Positions 55,781-64,000 of a stretch of 64,000 nt of DNA are shown here, piece by piece. The position numbers were made by a program, and so were the translations under genes. Numbering within the stretch: position 1 is the first letter of the stretch; every line of letters begins with the position of its first letter. The stretch covers positions 1,533,428 to 1,597,427 of the forward strand of contig JALPQD010000017.1 in assembly GCA_023101885.1 (NCBI GenBank), written 5' to 3'. The DNA comes from Typhlomys cinereus. Taxonomy: Eukaryota; Chordata; Mammalia; Rodentia; Platacanthomyidae. A model generated the notes under the pieces. That model made no database searches, was not told the origin of the DNA, and worked only from the letters and a program-made list of their open reading frames with translations.

Positions 55781-58738
55781 AAGGGTCACATTTCCTGCCT
55801 GGCATGGGACTCTAGCGAGGGCCGTGTGTGAAGCTGTGAAGGAGAACTAAGCTGAAGTAGACCCCACAGTCTATTCGGATGCTACAGGGGAGGGGCGTTC
55901 ACTGAGCGGGGGAGGGGCACTCACTGAGCTGGCTCAAGCTTGAAGTCCAGGGAAGCCAGCAGGTTTGAACGATGGGGGGTGCTCAAGACATGAGAGTCCA
56001 CATGATGCCATCATGAGCTCCAGATGCCCACCGTGGAGCCACGGGGCTTGGAGTTCATCCTGCTAGGTTTGGTCTTGGTGTTGGTCCAGTCTTCCCTTGA
56101 GGTGCCCCTGATCCTCCCTTTCAGAAAGGGACTGTTGAACCCCGTGACTTTCTTGACTTTGGAGGGGCTCGCAGGTAGATTATTTTGAGCCTTATAAGAG
56201 ACTTTGGAATTCTGAAGCGCGTTGGAACTGTTCAGTTATGGCGACTTTTGAAATGCGAATAAATGCATTTTGCTGTATGGAATGGACTTGAACTTGAAGA
56301 TAGATGTACATCGATACATAAACAGATACAAGACAGAAAAGGTGTAGATGACTAAAAGGTACAGTATCCGCTCTAAAATGTAGACAGGCTAATTTCTGAA
56401 GGTTGAAGCAAAGTTTCTCCATAGCAATAGCATTGACGTTTTGAAAAGATAATTCCCGTTACGTGGACTGTGGGGTGCTTAACAACGTGTCTGCAGATTC
56501 GTGATGAGTCTCAAGGAGACAACATGGTTCCTGAACAAGAAAACCTTGGTGAAGGAAAGAAACCCTCTTCTCTATTTCAGCCTCACTTCTCTTGACCACC
56601 CAGCACCTCCTATGCACCCTGACCTTAGATGACCTCATATCTTATGTCGGGTCATGAGATGTGCTGTGAGAATGTAGCTTAGTCCAACCACACGACCTCT
56701 TGTCTAGGTCACATACAAGGATGCCAAGTCACCTGGGGTCTCCTCCATTCACCTTGCAAAGTCAGCAATCTTCAAAAAAAAAAAAAAAAAGTGAAGCCAT
56801 TTCCCCTTTGGTTAAACCCTCTTATGTGGGTATCCTCCACCTGGGTGGCACCTTGGTAGGACTTGGATTCCTTCTTCTACTTCCCTGGCATAATGTTACT
56901 GCTGAAGTCTCTGCCCGATGATTTAGGCTCCATCTGCTACTTTCTTCAGTCCCTTGGAGCCTTGACCTACTACACATGTGCAACTTAGCAGCCACCCAAT
57001 AATTTAAGGGTGAATTACACAGGGCTTCATTTCCTGTGATTTTTCACCTCGCTGGGATTTTGCTCAAGAGGAGAAGCCAAGGTGAACGTGGAACTGTGAT
57101 TCGCCCCTCTCAAACATCTTTAGCCCCTCGCATTCTGCCAGAAGGTTTTGATTGCTTTCCTTTATCTCCAAATGGTTGTTTCATGTACTTCCTTTGGCTT
57201 TTTAAAGTTCTGATGGTCAGTGGAAAGTTTAGTCCCATTTCAAACTACTGTCCAGTAGAAGCCCCTTGGCACCAGCACTTCTCACGTCCCCAGGTAATTT
57301 AAAGTGTAATGGAAGATGGAGAATTTCTGCTAGTGACTGCTGTTCCACTCAGGATGAAGAATTCACAAGATCACCTTGGTTCTCGAGCTGGCTTCTCTGA
57401 CTGCTTGACCCATCCCATGTGAAACTATCTATGACACAGATGAATTCAAAAATCAACAAATATCAATATAAAAGTATTGCAAGGAAACACGCCAATTTAA
57501 AGACAAAGGAGAGGCACAAGGAATGCCACCAGTCACAGTTTGAAGAAATGAGAAGATAGTGGAGACTTTTTGATAAAAAAAAAAAAAACTTCCCAAACTG
57601 AAAATAAAATCAGTGGCACCTTCCCCTCCCTCCTCTTCCTCCCTCTGCCACTGCCACCTCATAGAAGTACAGTCCAGCAATATCGTCTCATTGACCTGCT
57701 TTGACTTGGGAAGTGAAGTCCAAGCAGCATGATTCTGATGATGCTATAAAATGTGTGTTGACACATCCGCGCTAAGCACTTCCTTCGGGTTCAGTGATCT
57801 GACAGACCTTGCAGGGAAACGACTGGAGCTAAAAAGAGTCAGAAAACGCCAAGAACAGGACTGGCAGTTTTACAGTTAGGAAAATTGCAGATTAGAGGAA
57901 CCAGCTGGCTTAGCTAAAGTAAGAACCAAATGAAAGCCAGATGAAATGGTAGAAGCAAAACAAAATAAGTCGACGTCGGGATGCCAGCGTTTGAAGAGAC
58001 GAAGGAGAGCCAGGTCGATGTTCTGTGCCCTCCACATGAGTCTTTCGACTCGAGTTGACTCTGACCCAAGAAAAACAAAGACAGTCTGTTTTCCTCCGGA
58101 TATCTGAGGACTGATTGGCTCTGCGTATTTTCCATCCTTTCCTCGAGACTTGCTCTTTGGCTGTCAATCAGCAAGTTTTCCAAATTGCTTCAGAGAGTCA
58201 GAGTCACTGATTCAGGAAAAGCTAGAAAGTGTCACTGGCCACACCAGCCAGGGACATACGTACATTCTGCCAGCACACACATCTCTTCTTTGCCTCCTTG
58301 ACATTTGAGCTGAAAGCTGTGTGGTCCCCCTCTTCCCCCAATCACCCCCCACACGTACAAAGCAATCTTTAAAATCAGGATAGGGATGTCTAGCCCTTTG
58401 TAGTACTTGTTTCATGAGCCCAAAGTTAAATGCTACAATCAGGAGTAAAGATAGCTGTGGGCTAGACTTACAATTTCCACTGTGATGTGTAGGAATTTGG
58501 TAGGATCGATAGTAGAGTGACCTCACGTGGAACTGTTTGCCTGAGGTTCTTAGAGATGATTCAGAAGCCTCCAGGATGATGCTCAGAGATGACCTAGCTC
58601 TATGTCACCCTCGTGCTTTAGTGATTCTGACATCGCGGGGCTTCTGCCATAGTTTGGACGCTTGTCTTTCCAATGAGAACTGTGGATATAACAAGCAGAA
58701 AAGGGCTGACTCTACCATCTGACAGAACCTGAAGCCAC
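55781..58738. other. Unassigned unique DNA
   Basis: Nearly 3 kb with no repeat I can name except A-runs at 56774-56791 and 57576-57588. A short imperfect tandem of GGGGAGGGGC plus TCACTGAGC lies at 55887-55930. Frames of up to 104 codons lack family resemblance. Confidence 0.4.
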
Positions 58739-59135
58739 TTGCGTTAGTTTTCTAGAACCACTGCAAGAAGCGCTAGATGTAAACCAAATATCTTCAAGTC
58801 CCAGAAACATAGACTGTCACCTCCTTAGAGGCCAGGAGTTTTAAGATCCCATGGTTGGCAGGGTCACGCTGCCTGTGAACCTGCAGGGTGTCCTTCCTTG
58901 CCGCCCCCTCCCTTCCAGGGTCTTACATTATAGCTGGCCTTCTCTCTGACCCCTCTGCTCCCTTCACCATCTTCTGAGGATGGTAAATCGATTGAACTCC
59001 AGATCTACTTTTCTCCAGCAGGACTCATCATAGCTACCAGCATCTGCAACAGGCCCCACTTGTCAATGATGTCACATTCTGTGGTCCTGGGCTAGGACTT
59101 CATGCATCTTTTGGGTGTGGGGGATCACTTCAATC
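58739..59135 (-). mobile_element. MLT1-type MaLR LTR, antisense
   Basis: GTTAGTTTTCTAGAACCACTG, AGGCCAGGAGTTTTAAGATC, GTTGGCAGGGTCACGCTGCC, ATGATGTCACATTCTGTGGTCC, GGGCTAGGACTTCATGCATC and GGGGGATCACTTCAATCC follow the antisense MLT1 LTR from end to start. It is strongly diverged, as expected for an LTR older than the rodent radiation. Confidence 0.75.
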
Positions 59136-59722
59136 CAGAATGACCTTGGCGTGGCTACCGCACTGGCCACAGCGAAGGTGACACTTCCTCAGTGACCACA
59201 CCTGGATCTGTGGTAATGCTGTGCAGCGGCGACAGACACGGGGCTTCAGGAAGCATGGGCCATCCTCTCCCTTGGGCTTCCGGTTTCCTTTCTTCTGGCC
59301 AATTCCCTTCCATTTCATCATGTGCAAAAGAGCCGTGCCCTACCTTAGGATAATCTGCAAGCTTTCTTTGCCTGAGAGGAAGCATTTTATGAACATTTGA
59401 GAGGAGTTACTGACCGTCACCTAGACTCGTGCCTGGGGTCCCTTCCCGGCACTGAGGCCCAGCAGTGCACATGGGACGGGGCCTGGTACCTTTTTACTGC
59501 CTTTCTAAACTGTGTACAAAGCCATTTACACGTCACACACCCGAGCGGACAACGGCTTTGAGGTTATGATGGAGATGAGAGGAGAGCAAAGGCCAGACAT
59601 CTTTTCTCCCAACTGCCTAGAAAAATGTGAACACCCAGTGCTAAGAAAACATCTGCGGGCCACGACGTCCCTGGCATCGGGGAGTGGCTGAAATTTGAGG
59701 AGATGTCACACAGCGCAGACTT
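59136..59722. other. Unassigned DNA
   Basis: No gene or repeat recognised. Minus-strand frames of 65-76 codons have no family resemblance. Confidence 0.4.
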
Positions 59723-59731
59723 CATAATGTT

Positions 59732-59739
59732 CTGTGTGA

Positions 59740-59778
<39 letters not shown>

Positions 59779-60035
59779 CAAGAGGGCACTTAAATGTGTG
59801 TGCCTGTGGACATCTAAGGGTAACATTGGGAATCCTCCTGAATCATTTTATGTCCTTACTATTGTGCTCTAGGTTCCCCAATCTCTCGGGTTCCCCAAGC
59901 CCTGCCTTCCAGAGCCGCAAGTGAAGGCCAAAGTCATTTCAACCCGGCATTTTTATGTGGGATCTGGGATCAAAACTCTTTTCCTTTTGCTTGAGAGGCA
60001 AAGGTTTTAACCCCTAAGCCATCTCTCCAGCCCCC
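59732..60035 (-). mobile_element. CA-tailed tRNA SINE (older copy)
   Basis: (TG)n tail at 59742-59774, GTGTGCCTGTGGACATCTAA, CTGCCTTCCAGAGCCGCAAG, TTATGTGGGATCTGGGATCA and antisense head CTAAGCCATCTCTCCAGCCC. CATAATGTT lies at 59723-59731 and 60036-60044 as the target duplication. There is a local duplication of GGTTCCCCAA within the body. Confidence 0.94.
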
Positions 60036-60234
60036 ATAATGTTGTTCTTAACCCAAGTTTCTTGATGATGGAGGTCCACTATGTTAGAAATGGCTAGGAG
60101 AAGCAGAGAAGAACATTTATATAACGACAGCGCCTAATTTGCGAATGCCCATCCAAATCCTATCGGCTTTTCCAAAGGCGCTGAAAAGGCGCTTCCGGGC
60201 AGCGTCAAGCTCGGCAGTTTAGCAGAGGGCCTGT

Positions 60235-60350
60235 GGAAAGGCAGCTGGATTCAGAGCCCTTGAACTCTCCGTTTCCAACATGAGGCAGCTCTTGAGTCAG
60301 TTTCCATATCTGTGAAAAAAAGTAAGTAAAAGTTTCCCAGGCTTGTGTGA
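60235..60350 (+). mobile_element. MIR SINE fragment
   Basis: GGCAGCTGGATTCAGAGCCC, then GAGTCAGTTTCCATATCTGTGAAAAAAAG, matches the MIR segment GGATTCAAATCC, then CTCAGTTTCCTCATCTGTAAAATG. Confidence 0.6.
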
Positions 60351-61939
60351 CTGTGCCTCAGAGTTAGTGACTGGGAGAAGCTCTGGATTCAAATCCCTTC
60401 GTCAAAGGTCTTGAGGTCACTAAGCCTGTTTGTCCATCTTAGGGACGCCCAGAGCATCTGTCTCACAGGACACAAGTAGCGGAAGTGTCTGGATGCTTGA
60501 AGAGTAAGACGAGCCAAGGGACCCTCTTTGCTCCTCTTGCTCTCTGAGCTTCTGGAAGTTAGGCATGGATAGGACTGTGGATACCAGTACAGGTCGCTCG
60601 TGCACAGGAAGCCTGGGTGACTGTCTGTCGTGCTCACGGAGCTGTCGCTCGGCTAGTGGAGCAACTGTTGCGTCCAGGCACACGAGGTGCGCGGCCTTCC
60701 CCGCTTCTCTGCTTTCTCCTGCCGGTTTCCTCTTGCCAGATGCCTGAGGCAACAGGATGACCTTTGGAACCCATCGAAATCTCTACCCTGGGGGGATTTT
60801 TCAGGTGCCATCAAACATCAAATATGAATACATTACCTGGCACTGATGGAACATCTACCTTTCCTTCCTCCCCCACCTTCCCTCCCAAGCTCAGGTTAAA
60901 GGAAACAGGAGCAGAAGAGACGCTCATCTGTAACCTTCAGGATCCCCTCGGCTCAAACTCTTCCTGGGAATATTTCCAGGTGTCTGCTGGGGTTGGGAGA
61001 ACTCCGCCCATGTATGGGGTGGAGAGGAACTTCAAGGCCTCTCCTTCCATCTCCACCTTCACGACTTTCTCATCTCCCGAGCTGCTCGGCCTGTGATGTC
61101 AGCCCTTCCCGCTCAGACAGCACAAGTGCCTCTTGCGTGGAAAGCTGTCCAAGGGGAGTCGGGTGTCATTTGTCATTATTCTCCTGAGGATTGCGCTGGC
61201 CCCCGGAGCAGGTGGGACTTAGAAGTTGTCTGGGTTTCTCACGCTCTCTTTTCCTTGTCTCCTTCGTAGTCTCACAACCCTCCACTTTCTTGCCTGCGCC
61301 CCTGTTACATTTATCAGAACTGTTGCCTCGTGCTTTTTCTATTTCTGATATTTGCTTAGGCTAAAATATCAGACGGTGCACGGAGCTGGCCCGAGCTAGA
61401 CAGAAGGGCAGCGGAGTGGTCAGGCACATAAACCCAGATCTTCAAACCCCTGCAGCTCGGCCAAGTTTAACATTTCTGTGGGAGCGAATGGGCAGATGCC
61501 CCACTCACAAGGTCAGGGAGAAAGTTGGTTTCCTCAACGGGATCCATGACCACATTTCATTTTTCTAGAGGCGCGATTGAAATAACCACGATCCAGTGTC
61601 TATACTCCATGCAAAACACCAACCCAGGTGCCGTGTGCAAAGATGAATTATTCTGTTCCCCAGAGGCCCTCATAGACATGGAGGTGAGAGTGTGTGACTT
61701 TAGCCGAGGGAAATCCTGTCCTCCAGCTGACCCACAGACTGTTCTGAGCATATGCAACTTAGCCGGTGCCCTGGGTCCAGCGATCCTCAATGAGCCACTG
61801 GCTTCTGAAATCATGAGCGAGAGCTGCAGTGACCCGGTATTAGACCCACCACACAGCGATCATTCATCTGGCCCCTGTGCTCCGCTTTGCAGTCTGAAAT
61901 ATACTCCAATAATTACTAACTCTTGTCATATGAGTAGGA
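60351..61939. other. Unassigned DNA, mild CpG patch
   Basis: 60560-60710 carries a modest CpG cluster (GCTGTCGCTCGGCTAG, AGGTGCGCGGCC). A plus-strand frame of 150 codons at 61525-61977 is long for this window but has no recognisable domain, and its last part overlaps a MIR, so it is probably chance. Confidence 0.4.
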
Positions 61940-62080
61940 CAGAAATGGGATTCAGGGAAATCACTTGCCTTAAGTAAGTCAAGTCAGTCGCAAGAACAGA
62001 GGGGGGACAGTTTGGTCCAGAGCTGAGATTCCGATGATTCCCACTCTGTTTTCATCATTACGGCATCTCAACTCCCCCAA
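61940..62080 (-). mobile_element. MIR SINE fragment
   Basis: GGGAAATCACTTGCCTTAAG, then GAGCTGAGATTCCGATGATTC and CCACTCTGTTTTCATCATTAC parallel antisense MIR (GTGACTTGCCCAAGGTCAC, then GAGCTGGGATTCGAACCC). Confidence 0.55.
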
Positions 62081-62269
62081 TTTAATGATGGTAATTAAAA
62101 AATCATTTATGACATTCTATATAGGCTGATGAGCTTACATAGCAGAAAACACTACTTTGGCCAACTTGCTAATGATACGTTGAAAATAGCAGGTGTTACC
62201 TCAAGGTAAGAGAAAAAAAATCAAAAGAAAAATGTGAAGTAATAATGGAACATACATACATTTAGGCAA

Positions 62270-62400
62270 ATTGTTAAATCTATTAGACTTTTGTTTACTT
62301 ATCTACCCAATGAGACGTACATTGGTACCTATTTCACATGCAGTGAATACTTAGAGAACAAGAGCTATAATTATGTTTCATTGTAATTGAAACAACAATA
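62270..62400 (+). mobile_element. MIR SINE fragment
   Basis: TTAAATCTATTAGACTTTTG, then TTTACTTATCTACCCAATGAG and GGTACCTATTTCACATGCAG, then TACTTAGAGAAC. It fits the MIR pattern TCAGTTTCCTCATCTGTAAAATGGG followed by TACCTACCTCATAGGG. Confidence 0.6.
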
Positions 62401-64000
62401 AAGCAAAATAACTCTTAAGAAGCTCTAGTTACTTAGGTAGTTTCCCTGGAAGTTCGAAAAAATGCCGGAAGCTAAACCTGGAGTTTGGAATGACATATTT
62501 CCAGAAGTCATTGCTTTTGAGGAATTCAGGAATGATGAGGCAGGTGGAGTAAGGAAAGAAACAGGAAAGTGAGCCACAGCTCTGCTTAACCCTGCTGATT
62601 TCCTTTTCAAGACTCTGCTCTGCGAAGGTCTTTCAGCACCACGCCGTGCAAGGATGGGCTTTTCGCAAAAGCGAATGGGAGCCATTCTACAGATGTGGAT
62701 GCCCATGACATTGGCCACTAGCTGGGCCAGGGGATTAAGCGTAGCCCAGGAGCTCCCAGGAGTGCGGAACCCAAGAAACAGCCCCAGACACTAACACTCC
62801 ACACAGCTTGAAAACATCCAGGGAATCCATGACTTAATAAAGCCCACATCTATATCCTGAGGGAAGAGAAAGCAAGAGGAAGTTGATGGAGATGATCCCA
62901 ATTCATTGTCTACTGAAATTATTTTTAAACTCAAATATGAAATTGCCCTTCTTTATGAATAAGGTCTGGGTGAGCTACTTTGCATAAATTTTCCTAACTT
63001 AGAGATCCGGAGAAATCCAAAGGATAGTGTATCATCACATTGGGGGTTTTGGACCTGGGCATAGCAGGAGGGGGCAGCTGTGGCTTGGAGGGCCTGACCA
63101 AAACCTTCATTTAGCACCACAATTATGATCTGGTTTGATCCAGCGCCCCCCTTCCCCCCCTTCAGCCGCCTACAGTACCAGTGGGTCAAAGTTTGTTTTG
63201 GACTGAATTTAAAATGAGGCATGTGAGAAGCTTACACGAGAAACCTTCTTTCTACACAGGAACCACAGCCTTTTCCATTTCCTCTTTAAAGCTGAAGACT
63301 GGGAAACTCATCAAGGAGACAAATTCATTCATTTTAAACATGTTATATAACCCAAGGTTGTTAGGTCAGGAAATGAAATGGAAAAACCATCTCCTTACTA
63401 GGTGGCGGTTTACGGTGGGCGTGTGATGTTGGGGCCTTTAGTCTCCTGTGGTCTTAGACTCGAGGACTTGTATCTTATCATTGGCATTTGTTGTAGAGTA
63501 AGCTGGACATCTGGGAGATTGTTTCTTGAAATTTGTAACTTTAATCCAATTATGAAAGTGACTTACTCAGCTGGCATTGGGTGATTAGAGTTATACCATT
63601 TTAATTCAGCTATAATATTGGCCTGGCGGAATCAAGCATATCTACTTGCCCATTTCTTTTCCACATCCGTTATTTCTTGAGAATTCCAAATGTGTTTTTA
63701 TACTCTTTATGTGAATGCCATGAATTTTAATCCTATTAACTTAGGCAGTCGCTCCATTCCCACCTTACTCTTTGTGGACTGTTGTGCACTGACACACGTG
63801 TCCTTCATATGACATAGTGTGTTCTTATTCGGGTTTCCAGCACACTTGCCTGACTTAACTACACAGAAGTCACGCTCTTTCTCTTTCTCATTTCCAGCTG
63901 ACCCGATCTCTCCTACCTCCTCTGTGAAAGAGGAAAACCCAAATGCATACATGTAGATTACAGTCCTGTTCCAGTCTTCTGAGTTCCTTAGTGATAACAG
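62401..64000. other. Unassigned unique DNA
   Basis: No repeat or gene recognised to the window edge. TTGTTTACCTTTTC-type pyrimidine tracts are present, for example TGATTTCCTTTTCAAG at 62596-62611, an acceptor-like site with no supported exon after it. Confidence 0.4.

Noticed and set aside
61525..61977. 150-codon plus-strand frame
   Set aside because: Its 3' part overlaps a MIR remnant and no family resemblance is visible. It would need conservation or transcript evidence.
1..64000. CRISPR arrays, bacterial operons, riboswitches, rRNA or functional tRNA genes
   Set aside because: No regularly spaced repeats with unique spacers, no ribosome-binding sites or operonic frames. All tRNA-like sequences are SINE heads with retroposon tails. 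The composition is mammalian.

Overview
The window looks like 64 kb of mammalian, almost certainly rodent, nuclear DNA with no protein-coding gene I can name. It has intron/intergenic base composition, no long codon-biased reading frame, ancient eutherian repeats (MIR, L2-like, MLT1, old L1M) and rodent-type repeats: ID, B1 and ID-B1 (B4-like) SINEs, B2/B3-related tRNA SINEs with CA tails, ORR1/MT-like MaLR LTRs, and L1 3' ends with purine-rich tracts. The commonest SINE is a tRNA-derived, (CA)n-tailed family with at least 15 copies. It is related to the B2 superfamily, and I suspect a Dipodoidea (jerboa/jumping mouse) or similar rodent rather than mouse or rat, but this is inference.

Layout. 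1-6.9 kb: unique DNA with an ID SINE, a CT-rich satellite, an ID-B1 SINE, a large CA/CG microsatellite, a B1 and a MIR. 6.94-7.45 kb: a CpG-rich island with a strong splice-donor-like site, the best promoter candidate. 7.5-18 kb: SINEs, an exact 39-bp tandem duplication and a first MaLR LTR. 18.2-18.95 kb: an L1 3' end. 19-25.5 kb: AT-rich unique DNA with possible conserved non-coding blocks and a GC-rich block at 23.3-24.25 kb. 26.5-32.3 kb: dense SINE/L1M/MIR region. 32.3-41 kb: mostly unique, with a decayed L1 ORF2 (37.1-38.1 kb) and a GATA/GACA microsatellite. 41.1-41.7 kb: antisense L1 3' end. 44-54 kb: two MaLR LTRs in opposite orientations, nested L1/SINE insertions and a tiny 5'-truncated L1 with a clear target-site duplication. 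54-64 kb: an L2-like element broken by a probable DNA transposon, an MLT1 LTR, more SINEs and MIRs.

No gene pathway or operon can be described. The longest open frames (up to about 200 codons) are explained by microsatellites, CpG-rich DNA or SINEs, or show no recognisable family. The informative content is the insertion history: several SINEs have intact target-site duplications, and several sit inside older MIR or L1 copies, so a relative timeline can be read. I saw no evidence of a new biological system. The leads most worth checking are the CpG island, the young SINE subfamily, the 39-bp duplication and a few conserved-element candidates.
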